This document shows positions 27,269 to 35,670 of a stretch of 64,000 nucleotides of DNA, piece by piece. The position numbers and the translations under genes are program-made. Source of the stretch: DATAWK01 sp036267255 (GTDB lineage Bacteria > Acidobacteriota > Terriglobia > Terriglobales > Acidobacteriaceae). Where the stretch lies: positions 310,001-374,000 of the forward strand of contig DATAWK010000043.1 of NCBI GenBank assembly GCA_036267255.1, written 5' to 3'. How positions within the stretch are numbered: the first letter of the stretch is position 1; each line of letters opens with the position of its first letter. The notes beneath the pieces were generated by a model that saw only the letters and a list, made by a program, of their open reading frames with translations, ran no database searches and was not told the DNA's origin.

Positions 27269-28380
27269 GACATTGTCTGCACCTCCACCGAAAGTACCGC
27301 TGGCAGGTCGCGCACAATCGGAGCCCAGCTATCTCCCGCATCCGCCGATATGTACACCTGGCCGCCCGTGGTGCCAAAATATACACCGCAAGAATCGAGC
27401 GAGTCCACGGACATGGCATCGCGCAACACATTTACGTAACAATCTTGTTGGGGAAGGCCTTTTGTCAGCGGCTCCCACTCGTTTCCGCCTGCCCGGCTGC
27501 GATATACGCGCAGCTTTCCGTCGATCGGATAATGTTCGGAATCACTCTTGATCGGAACCACATAAATGGTTTCCGGCTCATGCGCGTGTACGTCGATCGC
27601 GAACCCAAAATCCGTTGGCAAGTTTCCGCTGACTTCATTCCAGGAATCTCCAGCATCGTCACTGCGCATGACGTCCCAATGTTTCTGCATAAACAACACG
27701 CCCGGGCGCGATGGGTGCATCGCAATGTGGTGCACGCAGTGGCCCACCTCTGCTGTTGGATCTGGGATGTATTGCGAATGCAGACCCTGATTGATGGGTC
27801 GCCATGTCTTGCCAGCATCGTCCGTACGAAATGCGCCCGCTGCGCTGATGGCGATGAAGATGCGCTGCGGATCGCTGGGATCCAGAATGACGGTGTGCAG
27901 ACACATGCCGCCAGCGCCTGGCTGCCAGCGAGGACCAGAGCCGTGACCGCGCAAACCAGAAAGTTCCTCCCACGACTTGCCGCCGTCGGTCGAGCGGAAC
28001 AAAGCAGCGTCTTCCGCTCCGGCATAAACCGTTTCCGGATCGGTGAGCGACGGTTCAAGATGCCAAACCCGTTTGAACTCCCATGGATGCGGTGTACCGT
28101 CGTACCACTGGTGTGTGCCGGGGACGCCGTCGTAGGCAAACTTATTATCGACCGGCTCCCACGTTACTCTGCCGTCGTCGGAGCGCTGGATCACCTGTCC
28201 AAACCAGCTTGAGGTCTGGGATGCATACAATCGGTCCGGATTCACCGGCGACCCCTTCAGGTGGTAGACCTCCCAACCTGCAAAGTGGGGTCCGCTCACT
28301 TTCCAATTTTTGCGTTTGCCATCCGACGTCAGGATAAACGCGCCCTTGTGTGTACCCACCAGCACCCGTATCTTGCTCAT
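27265..28380 (-). CDS. cytoplasmic Asp-box (BNR/exo-alpha-sialidase-like) propeller
   Basis: A 371-residue protein without a signal peptide, starting MSKIRVLVGTHKGAFILTSD. About seven Asp-box-like blades are visible, for example STDGGKSWEEL, TDDAGKTWRPI, SDDAGDSWNEV and SADAGDSWAPI. This predicts a six- or seven-bladed propeller in the cytoplasm. Databases label relatives exo-alpha-sialidase, but the arginine triad and Tyr/Glu pair of sialidases are not evident, so enzymatic activity is doubtful. It overlaps the MoaD-like gene by 4 nt and follows the HxlR gene by 93 bp. Confidence 0.85.
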   Translation of the reverse strand: MSKIRVLVGTHKGAFILTSDGKRKNWKVSGPHFAGWEVYHLKGSPVNPDRLYASQTSSWFGQVIQRSDDGRVTWEPVDNKFAYDGVPGTHQWYDGTPHPWEFKRVWHLEPSLTDPETVYAGAEDAALFRSTDGGKSWEELSGLRGHGSGPRWQPGAGGMCLHTVILDPSDPQRIFIAISAAGAFRTDDAGKTWRPINQGLHSQYIPDPTAEVGHCVHHIAMHPSRPGVLFMQKHWDVMRSDDAGDSWNEVSGNLPTDFGFAIDVHAHEPETIYVVPIKSDSEHYPIDGKLRVYRSRAGGNEWEPLTKGLPQQDCYVNVLRDAMSVDSLDSCGVYFGTTGGQVYISADAGDSWAPIVRDLPAVLSVEVQTMS

Positions 28381-28473
28381 CGCCTTATGCTCCTCTCCGC
28401 CTAGCGCTTGAACTTATTCCTTTTTCCCCTATCCTGTTCCGCGTCCGCCAGCCTCCCCGGGTAAGAAAGCCAT

Positions 28474-28974
28474 TCATCTGCTTTTCTCTATGCGCTGGGT
28501 TCGTGCGGGCTTGCGACCTGTGCCATCCTTATCAAAGCTCGGTAACAGTGGAGTCGAATCCCGCTCACGCCACCTTCGACGGGTCTCCGCGAGAACTTCT
28601 TCGCGATTCTTCTCCATTTCCAAAACAAGAGTGCAAGAGGCTCCTGTCTCTTCATGTCGAGCGCCCCAAATTAACAAATCCAAAAGCACCGGCGCCAGAT
28701 CAATACCCTTCTCAGTCAGTCGATAGTTCACTTTTCGGCCATCCGTCGCTTCCACTTCGGCGAAAATGATCCCCGTCGCCTCGAGCCTCTGCAGACGGTT
28801 CGCCAGGATGTTCGTGGCAATCCCTTCACCCGATTGCTGGAACTCTTTGAAGGTCTTGTACCCGCGCACCATCAGGTCACGAAGAATAAGCAGAGACCAA
28901 CGATCTCCAAAATGCTCCATGGCAATGCTGACCGGGCACCCGGACCGACGTTTTGACTTAGGCTTTCCAGGCAC
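28474..28974 (-). CDS. HxlR-family transcriptional regulator
   Basis: A 166-residue winged-helix regulator starting at GTG 28974. The HxlR core shows CPVSIAMEHFGDRWSLLILR (13-32), with the redox-sensing Cys13 position typical of the family, then GIATNILANRLQRLEATGII and VNYRLTEKGIDLAPVL. It is longer than most HxlR proteins because of a basic C-terminal tail of roughly 50 residues. It heads a same-strand run with the propeller, MoaD-like, DoxX-like and VOC genes. A perfect palindrome lies 18 bp upstream of its start, so autoregulation and control of the run are likely. Confidence 0.92.
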   Translation of the reverse strand: MPGKPKSKRRSGCPVSIAMEHFGDRWSLLILRDLMVRGYKTFKEFQQSGEGIATNILANRLQRLEATGIIFAEVEATDGRKVNYRLTEKGIDLAPVLLDLLIWGARHEETGASCTLVLEMEKNREEVLAETRRRWRERDSTPLLPSFDKDGTGRKPARTQRIEKSR

Positions 28975-28992
28975 GAATCACAGTATCAAGGG

Positions 28993-29013
28993 TTACTTGC
29001 AATTCGCAAGTAA
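28993..29013. promoter_or_regulatory. palindromic operator, probably for the adjacent HxlR regulator
   Basis: A perfect inverted repeat TTACTTGC-N5-GCAAGTAA (28993-29000 and 29006-29013). It lies 18 bp upstream of the GTG start of the HxlR gene, in an otherwise gene-free 148 bp. HxlR dimers bind such symmetric sites close to or overlapping promoters. There is no divergent gene, so it should act on the minus-strand run. Confidence 0.7.
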
Positions 29014-29122
29014 AATTCTCGCATTGAAATTTAGATCCATGTTGCGGTATGGGATACAGATACTGGCGTCGTAGTCCTGAGAAAACTGTGGACTTGGGCT
29101 GAGCAAGACGTCCAACTTTCCG

Positions 29123-31348
29123 CTAGTTACCGGTTGGTGGCTTTGTACTCCAGCTTTGCAAAGAACTTTGGACCCATTGTGCGGTCTTTTGCGTGTGGCA
29201 AAGCAGGCAGGCATTCGGGCTTTCATCCTGCCCGAACCGTTCTGTCATCTCCGCGTTGGGGATGTCGTCAATCTGATGGGATCGCGCGCGAAAGAGAAGA
29301 CCGTCAACGATTCGCGGCATGTGACAAGAGACGCAACGACTTGCTTCTAGTTGGAGTGGGTGATGGGTATGCGCTGCAGCATTCGTCTTATTCTGGAATT
29401 GCGTGTGGCAGCCAGTGCACATGCGATCCGGATCATCTCTGAACTTCAGTGAGGTGGGGTTGGATTCAGCATCGTGGCCATGTGGATCGTGGCAGGTGCC
29501 GCAGGACACCTGACCCTTGCGGAAGCATTGCGAACGCTCGAGGGCCTCAACGATAAAAGTTGTCTTATTGAAACGGCCATCTTTGTAAAATGCTTTGCGG
29601 GAAAACTCATCCAACGGCACAGATTTAACAGTGTGGAAGAAAGTACCTGTACTAGAAAAATTCATTTCTCCACGAGGACTGGCGATATGCAGATTGGATT
29701 GCATATGACACTGTGCACAAATATTGACAAATTCACGGTTGCTGATTCGATCGAATTCTACTGGCTGATTGATTGGATTTTTCGTATAGACGCCCGCTTT
29801 GCTTATGGCAGCAATATGGGCCGCTGCGGGACCGTGACACATTTCGCAATCAATACCTGGCTCTCGGAAAGCAAGCTGATCGGCATCATGAATGTTACTC
29901 CCGGTATTGTGTAACTGACTAGTGTGACAGACAGCGCAGTTTGTCATGTAGTTGGTCGCGTTATCCAACTTCTCCCAGTTATATGGATTGGAGCGCTCGG
30001 TGCCGGCGGGATCGAGAACCTTCCAATAATTCACCCATCTCTTCTGGATTCTGTTGTATTGAATGGGAAAGACGTGAATCTCCCCATTCGGGAGTGTCGT
30101 TGCATACGCCTGCTGCCATTTTGAGCCGATCGTGTAGTCGACAGGATAGGCGTGCCAACTCCCATCCCATTGTTTGATTTCAAAGTAATGACGGCCGTTG
30201 CGAAGGATCATACGTGCAAACAACTTGCGGTCGGGCGCCGGGGTGATCTGGAGTTTTCCGTAACGATACGTTATACCGTCGCCAGCATAGAATGCATTGT
30301 TCTTCACAAAATCGCCAATCACATTTTGCGGCTGATACGGCAGCAGCATTTTCGCCATCCCCGTTTGCTTCCATTCCTTATATATGTCTGCATGGCAGTC
30401 TTTGCAGGCTGCGGAGCCAGCATAGCCAGGGAGATGGACCTTCGAATTACTGGCCGGGGCAACAACTAGAGGGGCAACAGGCTGTTTTTCTTCTGCATTG
30501 CGGAGAAACGCGTCGAAGCCGGTTCTCGTTCCGACTGCATGGGTTAAAGATGTTTGCATGGTGTAGATCGTAAGCAATTGTTCCTGTGCCTTGGGAGCAA
30601 AGTCACCGCCTTGCTTATAGACCGTGGCAAAATCGGCAGTGGACTCTGGCACTTTGTTCGCAGCCAGATAAATCATTCCGCGCAGGTACGTAATTTCTGA
30701 GTCGCCGGGATTAAAAGCAAGTGCCTGAGAAACAGAAGAGGCGGCTTGATCGAGCAATGCACTCTGGGCTGTACCACTTGGCATTGCTAAAGCCTGCAAC
30801 ATCTGAACCCGGCCGATGACAAACCACGCTGTAGCCTCCTGCGTGCGCTGTATATGGGGCCAATCATTTTCAGGAATGGCAACGGGGCGGGCAAAATCTT
30901 CAAAATAATAAAGCGCATTTCTGGCACTCACGAGGGCTGCCTGGTGCCGGTGCAGGTGGGCTTGAACGTCCGCAACAGCAACAAGGAGCGGGGGGTTCTC
31001 CGGCCATAGAACAAGAGATTGGCGGGCAAAATCGAGGCCTGCGGCATAATCACCCAGGTCAAAACTGCTTCGCGCTGCTAACTCATAGACAGTTGCAAGA
31101 AGCGCCGATGTTGGATATTGCTGAAGAAATGTGCGTGACTGCGTCTGTATTTTTAGCGGGTCTTTTGTCTGATACAGAGCGAGAAATGCGGCACGCTCGG
31201 CAGGGTCGCGAATCTCCGCCGCAATCGTGGGGACACCGCGATTTTCATTCGTCACGACGGAATCGATGTCCTGCCCTGAAAGCGGCAGCGCTACATTGCA
31301 GATGACTAGAGCTATGCAAAAGCAATATCCGATGAAACGACCGCGCAT
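29123..31348 (-). CDS. TPR-octaheme cytochrome c (cytochrome c-554-like)
   Basis: A protein of 741 residues from ATG 31348, which has a purine-rich ribosome-binding site and begins a signal peptide (MRGRFIGYCFCIALVICNVA). Residues of about 60-300 form TPR-like helical repeats (AAGLDFARQSLVLWPENPP and similar). The C-terminal half holds eight CxxCH heme motifs: CKDCH, CAVCH, CEMCH, CAQCH, CGTCH, CTGCH, CVSCH and CLLCH. Their spacing resembles cytochrome c-554/nitrite-reductase-type multiheme proteins. It should be periplasmic and move electrons. No oxidoreductase partner is adjacent. An upstream ATG at 31444 would bury the signal peptide. Confidence 0.88.
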   Translation of the reverse strand: MRGRFIGYCFCIALVICNVALPLSGQDIDSVVTNENRGVPTIAAEIRDPAERAAFLALYQTKDPLKIQTQSRTFLQQYPTSALLATVYELAARSSFDLGDYAAGLDFARQSLVLWPENPPLLVAVADVQAHLHRHQAALVSARNALYYFEDFARPVAIPENDWPHIQRTQEATAWFVIGRVQMLQALAMPSGTAQSALLDQAASSVSQALAFNPGDSEITYLRGMIYLAANKVPESTADFATVYKQGGDFAPKAQEQLLTIYTMQTSLTHAVGTRTGFDAFLRNAEEKQPVAPLVVAPASNSKVHLPGYAGSAACKDCHADIYKEWKQTGMAKMLLPYQPQNVIGDFVKNNAFYAGDGITYRYGKLQITPAPDRKLFARMILRNGRHYFEIKQWDGSWHAYPVDYTIGSKWQQAYATTLPNGEIHVFPIQYNRIQKRWVNYWKVLDPAGTERSNPYNWEKLDNATNYMTNCAVCHTSQLHNTGSNIHDADQLAFREPGIDCEMCHGPAAAHIAAISKAGVYTKNPINQPVEFDRISNREFVNICAQCHMQSNLHIASPRGEMNFSSTGTFFHTVKSVPLDEFSRKAFYKDGRFNKTTFIVEALERSQCFRKGQVSCGTCHDPHGHDAESNPTSLKFRDDPDRMCTGCHTQFQNKTNAAAHTHHPLQLEASRCVSCHMPRIVDGLLFRARSHQIDDIPNAEMTERFGQDESPNACLLCHTQKTAQWVQSSLQSWSTKPPTGN

Positions 31349-31901
31349 GGAAGTATCTTCCCCTTGGAGCAACGCTGCTGTAGGATCCGGAATTTTTTGA
31401 GTGCCTGCTTCATGTCCTGTCGGCTGGAGACAATCTCTGGGCATCCAGAAGCTCGGCGCGTCTGGCGTGCCCGATAGAATGTGCCAAGCAGATAGTTAGT
31501 GTAGCGCAACGGACTGATCGGTAATCCCGTCGCAGTCGGGGGGGGTGCGGAACTGTGAAAAGTGCGTGGCGGCTTTCTACTCGATAGAGCATTGTTGCGA
31601 ATCATGGGACTTGTCACGGGAAACGCTGTAGGGTCCGGGGATCTGGCCACCGAATTTGGATCCGATTCCTGGCGCAGAGAGGACTCGCCGGTTGAAATCA
31701 AGGGGCGGCGGGAATCAGATTGGCTCCAGCTCCCCAGGTGCCGGAAGCGACTACTTGTGCCGTAGTCACGAGTACCAACGCCACCCGGCACAAAGGAGAC
31801 CAGGGGAAAGCTGATGAACTCAGGTCCCTGCCGGTTTCTTCAATCCCGGGAACACGCGGGCGCATCCAAGAGACAGTAGCTATCGCCTTGGGGGATTAGA
31901 T
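31349..31901. other. gene-free stretch
   Basis: About 550 bp between the cytochrome gene and the SDR gene at 31902. Open frames on both strands here have no family character. It contains a G-run at 31540-31547. I see no RNA gene or clear promoter. Confidence 0.5.
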
Positions 31902-32645
31902 ATGACGGAGAGCATTTCGACAGCGCTGATCACGGGAGGTACGAGCGGAATTGGTTTAGCGACAGCCAAGAAACTGGCTCGACTTGGCATGCATGTCTTG
32001 GTGGTCGGGCGGAATGCGGAGCGCGGTGAGAAGGCAGTCGACGAAATTCGCGCCGCAGGAGGCAAAGCAGATTTTATTTCCTCCGATCTTCGCGACGCAG
32101 CCAGCGCTCGCGAAGTGGCAAAGAGAGCGATCGAACTTGGAAATGGTCAAGTAGATATTCTCATCAACAATGCCGGCATCTATCCTTTCGGGCCGACGCA
32201 TGAAATGACGGAAGAGCAGTTTGACCGCGTCTTTTCAACAAACGTGAAGGCGCCCTATTTCCTGGTTGCAGAGCTTGCCCCGCTTATGGCCGAGAGAGGC
32301 AAAGGGGCAATCGTGAATCTCTCGACGATGGCTGCTGATTACGGAGCGCCCGGGATGAGCCTCTACGGTTCAAGCAAGGCCGCCATCAATCTGTTGACGA
32401 AGACCTGGGCCGCCGAATATGGACCCAAAGGTGTCCGTGTAAACGCAGTGAGTCCTGGACCCACGCGCACGGAGGGCACGGATGCGATGGGAGAGGGTCT
32501 TGAACAGCTCGCCGCTCAGGCACCCGCAGGCCGTCCGGCAACAGCCGAGGAAATTGCAGAAGCAGTTGTCTTCCTGGCCACAGACCGTGCCAGTTTCATT
32601 CACGGCGCAAAACTCGCCGTGGATGGAGGGCGCACCGCCATCTGA
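31902..32645 (+). CDS. SDR family oxidoreductase
   Basis: A 247-residue classical short-chain dehydrogenase/reductase. It has the cofactor motif TGGTSGIG (11-18), the NNAG motif near residue 87-90, Ser in NLSTMA, and the catalytic YGSSK pair. It ends with FIHGAKLAVDGGRTAI, the normal C-terminus for the 3-oxoacyl-ACP-reductase-like group. An Arg after the second strand (VVGRNAERGEKA) suggests NADPH preference. Substrate unknown. Followed by a VOC gene after 112 bp. Confidence 0.93.
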   Translation: MTESISTALITGGTSGIGLATAKKLARLGMHVLVVGRNAERGEKAVDEIRAAGGKADFISSDLRDAASAREVAKRAIELGNGQVDILINNAGIYPFGPTHEMTEEQFDRVFSTNVKAPYFLVAELAPLMAERGKGAIVNLSTMAADYGAPGMSLYGSSKAAINLLTKTWAAEYGPKGVRVNAVSPGPTRTEGTDAMGEGLEQLAAQAPAGRPATAEEIAEAVVFLATDRASFIHGAKLAVDGGRTAI

Positions 32646-32757
32646 ATAACAATTGACAAATCAGACTGGGCAACTCAGCCGCTCTCACTTGCGAGGTGAA
32701 ACTGGTGAGTCACAAAACGAAAGACACTGAAGCCTTTGCGATCCGAAGGAGAGAAGA

Positions 32758-33135
32758 ATGCTCGACCACATTATTCTGAGCGTCAGCGATGTCGAACGTT
32801 CGTTGGCGTTCTATGAGGCGGCCTTGAAGCCTCTCGATATCAAGTTCTTCTTACCCTACAAGGGCGAAGGCGATCATCCTGATCTGTGGGGATTTGGTGA
32901 TGGCAAGCGGGCATTCTTCTGGATCAAACAAGGAAAGCCTGATCCAGCGTCCATTCACTGGGGGTTCATGGCCGAAACCAATGGCAAGGTCGATGAATTC
33001 TACAGGGCGGCAATATCCGCCGGCGGCAGGGACAATATTTCACCGCGGGCGCGAGTGGAGTACTATCCGGGATACTACGCCGCCGATGTATTTGACCCGG
33101 ACGGGTATTCATTCGAAGTCGTCCATAAAAGCTAG
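32758..33135 (+). CDS. VOC family protein (glyoxalase/dioxygenase superfamily)
   Basis: A 125-residue single-module VOC protein. It begins MLDHIILSVSDVERSLAFYE with the metal-ligand His in position 4, contains SIHWGFMAET as the second strand set, and ends YYAADVFDPDGYSFEVVHKS with the conserved Glu. It resembles proteins annotated as lactoylglutathione lyase-like, but substrates are not predictable. It has a good ribosome-binding site (GGAGAGAAG) and converges on the next gene, with 10 bp between stops. Confidence 0.92.
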   Translation: MLDHIILSVSDVERSLAFYEAALKPLDIKFFLPYKGEGDHPDLWGFGDGKRAFFWIKQGKPDPASIHWGFMAETNGKVDEFYRAAISAGGRDNISPRARVEYYPGYYAADVFDPDGYSFEVVHKS

Positions 33136-33145
33136 TGATGGAACC

Positions 33146-34816
33146 TCACATCGCCGCTAGCGCGAGATGCACGAGGTGGATCGAGATTGAACCTTCACCC
33201 ACGGCAGATGCAACGCGTTTCACGTTGCCAGAACGAATATCTCCGACAGCAAAAACTGCAGGCAAACTGGTTTCCAGCATCTGCGGAGGCCGGCTGAGCG
33301 GCCATTTCACTGGCGCGGTGGCCAAAACCGGGTCCAGATCCCGTCCAGTGAGGATGAACCCTTGTGGATCGAGGGCGACACATCCACGCAGCCAATCTGT
33401 ACGCGGCGAAGCACCTGCCATCACGAACACGTGGTGAATGTCATGCACAGATTCTTCGCCCGTCGCCCGATTCAGCCAGGTAACCCGTTCCAGGTGCGAA
33501 TCGCCCCCGACTACAACAATCTCAGTTTGGAGATGTAGTTCAATCGCAGGATTTTCAACAATCCGCTGAATGAGATAGCGCGACATTGTTTCGGACAATT
33601 CCTTGCCGCGAACCAACATGTAGACCTTTTGTGCTGTTTCTGCCAGGAAGGCCGCGGCCTGACCCGCAGAGTTGCCGCCGCCTACTACGATGATCTCGTC
33701 GCCTGTGCAAAGTTGTGCTTCCATGAATGTGGCGGCATAGTAGATGCCCTGTCCCTCGAACCGTTCCAGATTCTCAACATTTGGCTTGTTGTACTGAGCG
33801 CCGGTAGCGATAACGATGCTCCGCGTCTCGATGAGTCCGCCGTTTTCCAGAGTAAGCTCATACGGTTGCTGGTCACAATTGACCTTCACCACTTTCTGGC
33901 CGACCGTCATCTGAGCGCCGAATTTCTCTGCCTGCACAACCGCGCGGCCGGCAAGTTCCTGCCCAGAAATGCCCATGGGGAATCCGACATAATTCTCAAT
34001 CTTTGAACTCGCGCCAGCCTGACCTCCGGGGAACTCAGATTCGATCACCACAGCGTCCATACCCTCTGAAGCCGCATACACGGCCGCGGCCAAGCCTGCC
34101 GGGCCAGCGCCCACAATCGCGACATCATAAACGCGGTGCTCGTCGATATGGGCCGCGAATCCCAGGCACTCTGCCAGTCGCTGGTTGGTCGGATTTCGCA
34201 ACACAGTCTTTCCACTGCAGATCACAACGGGAATGTCTTCCAGCTTGATCTCAAACCGATCCAAAAGTTCTTGGGACGCTCGATCGCTGTCGAGATCGAC
34301 ATAGCGATGGGGATAGCCGTTGCGGGTAAGGAACTCCCGCAGGCGCAGCGTATTGGATGAATGTTGCGATCCCAACACGACCACATTGCCGAGGCCTTCC
34401 GAAATCAGCGCGACACGACGTAGAAGGAAAGCTCGCATGAGGATATCGCTGAGCTCTGCATCTCTTGCAATCAATGCTCGCAACGCGTCTGCGCTTAGTT
34501 CGAGGAATTCCCCCGGCTCGGCCACACGCCCTCGTGAGAGCGCGCGGGCCCCGGAGATCAAGACAACTTCACCAGAGAATTGGCCAGGTCCATAGGTGAC
34601 GAACACCTGCTCACCGGAAAGTCCGACCATTGCGATGTCAAGCTTTCCAGAGAGCACCACAAAACAAGACATGCCCAACTTACCCGGTTCGAAAAGAACC
34701 TCTCCAGCCTGGACAGATCGGACATTGCCACAGGGCCGGATGCGGGCGATTTGCGCCGGCGTAAGAACAGGAAAAGCCTCCGCTTGCCGGTCAGACTCAT
34801 TGATCGATGGCAACAT
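33146..34816 (-). CDS. cNMP-binding / glutaredoxin-like / thioredoxin-reductase-like fusion protein without redox CxxC
   Basis: A 556-residue three-domain flavoprotein. Residues 20-135 form a cyclic-nucleotide-binding-type beta roll. Residues 144-220 form a glutaredoxin-like fold in which the CxxC position reads QHSSN. Residues 229-556 are a thioredoxin-reductase-like module with FAD motif VAIVGAGPAGLAAAV and NAD(P)H motif IIVVGGGNSAGQAAA. Where TrxB has CATC, this protein has YAATFMEA, so no disulfide can form there. The FAD and pyridine-nucleotide sites look intact. A role in electron transfer to an unknown partner is more likely than thioredoxin reduction. It follows the TetR gene by 130 bp on the same strand. 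Confidence 0.88.
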   Translation of the reverse strand: MLPSINESDRQAEAFPVLTPAQIARIRPCGNVRSVQAGEVLFEPGKLGMSCFVVLSGKLDIAMVGLSGEQVFVTYGPGQFSGEVVLISGARALSRGRVAEPGEFLELSADALRALIARDAELSDILMRAFLLRRVALISEGLGNVVVLGSQHSSNTLRLREFLTRNGYPHRYVDLDSDRASQELLDRFEIKLEDIPVVICSGKTVLRNPTNQRLAECLGFAAHIDEHRVYDVAIVGAGPAGLAAAVYAASEGMDAVVIESEFPGGQAGASSKIENYVGFPMGISGQELAGRAVVQAEKFGAQMTVGQKVVKVNCDQQPYELTLENGGLIETRSIVIATGAQYNKPNVENLERFEGQGIYYAATFMEAQLCTGDEIIVVGGGNSAGQAAAFLAETAQKVYMLVRGKELSETMSRYLIQRIVENPAIELHLQTEIVVVGGDSHLERVTWLNRATGEESVHDIHHVFVMAGASPRTDWLRGCVALDPQGFILTGRDLDPVLATAPVKWPLSRPPQMLETSLPAVFAVGDIRSGNVKRVASAVGEGSISIHLVHLALAAM

Positions 34817-34946
34817 TGTCCAATTCTCCTACAACCGTATTGAAATGCTATACCCTGCGCCGGACGGCCGAGTTTCTCATTGAAGGACGGTTGCGGTGCA
34901 GGTGTATGAGAAATCCAAGCCGACTTCAGTGGACTCATCGTTCGAT

Positions 34947-35501
34947 TTAGAGACGGCGAAGGGCTGTCATAAAGTTCTCGATCTTGCGGGTCGACGAAGC
35001 TTTACCGGATTTGAGGTTGCGCTCAATGCATAGTCCAGAAAAGAAGGACAGCACCATCTCCGCAATTGCGGAGACAGCCATCCCGGGCTTTTCGGCTTCG
35101 ATGTTTATGGCGAGCAGGTGCTGCAACAGCGCTCGATTCTCCGTCACGACCCCATAAGCCTCATCCGGAAGGACAGCGAACTCCCGCATCGAGTTGACGG
35201 AAAAACATCCCTGCTGCTCCCCCTTGTTGAGAGGGCCATTCTTGAGAAATATCTCAACGTTTTTCCAACCGAGAGGCTCCTTGGTGAGAAGCCCTCTCTT
35301 CTCCTGGCTCTCGATATAGTGCCGAAGGCACGCCACAAAAAGATCTTCCTTATCTCGGAACTCGGTGTACAGCCCAGACTTGTTCACTCCTGTAGCTCGT
35401 TCCAGTTCCTGGAGGGTCGTGTCCGCAAACCCGCGCTTCCAGAAGACGGGCATCGCCTTCTCCACCACTTCCTCCCGGCTAAAGCTCTTCGGGCGCCCCA
35501 T
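34947..35501 (-). CDS. TetR-family transcriptional regulator
   Basis: A protein of 184 residues from ATG 35501 (MGRPKSFSREEVVEKAMPVF). The helix-turn-helix is at about residues 25-47 (TLQELERATGVNKSGLYTEF). The C-terminal ligand domain is GCFSVNSMREFAV to MTALRRL, resembling the ComR/TetR_C group. In-frame codons extend to 35567, but that would place one of two matching palindromes inside the coding region, so I prefer 35501. It is divergent from the SDR gene at 35671 and upstream of the fusion flavoprotein; both are likely targets. Confidence 0.9.
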   Translation of the reverse strand: MGRPKSFSREEVVEKAMPVFWKRGFADTTLQELERATGVNKSGLYTEFRDKEDLFVACLRHYIESQEKRGLLTKEPLGWKNVEIFLKNGPLNKGEQQGCFSVNSMREFAVLPDEAYGVVTENRALLQHLLAINIEAEKPGMAVSAIAEMVLSFFSGLCIERNLKSGKASSTRKIENFMTALRRL

Positions 35502-35520
35502 AGACGCATTATCCGATAAA

Positions 35521-35534
35521 GAACTGAATAGTTC
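35521..35534. promoter_or_regulatory. TetR operator copy 1
   Basis: Palindrome GAACTGAATAGTTC (GAAC/GTTC arms), 19 bp upstream of the TetR start. It matches the second copy at 35574 at 12 of 14 positions; both are preceded by A and followed by AA. Confidence 0.65.
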
Positions 35535-35573
35535 AATATCGCTGCATCCTTGTTGCGCCTCCATCATCGTATA

Positions 35574-35587
35574 GAACTGAGTGGTTC
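35574..35587. promoter_or_regulatory. TetR operator copy 2
   Basis: Palindrome GAACTGAGTGGTTC, 53 bp from copy 1 and 83 bp upstream of the SDR start at 35671. Between them the two copies bracket the divergent promoter region. Confidence 0.65.
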
Positions 35588-35670
35588 AAAACTGCCTGAT
35601 GTGCCGAAAAGGTCGCAGCCAGCTGAATCAGAGGAACGTTGAGTCTTTCACCGGAATGCAAAGGAGATCT

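Noticed and set aside
31482..31560. Possible tRNA-like sequence around GTAGCGCAACGG
   Set aside because: No cloverleaf can be drawn; acceptor and T-arm pairings are absent.
31312..31791. 159-codon minus frame upstream of the cytochrome gene
   Set aside because: It overlaps the cytochrome signal-peptide region in another frame and shows no conserved pattern.
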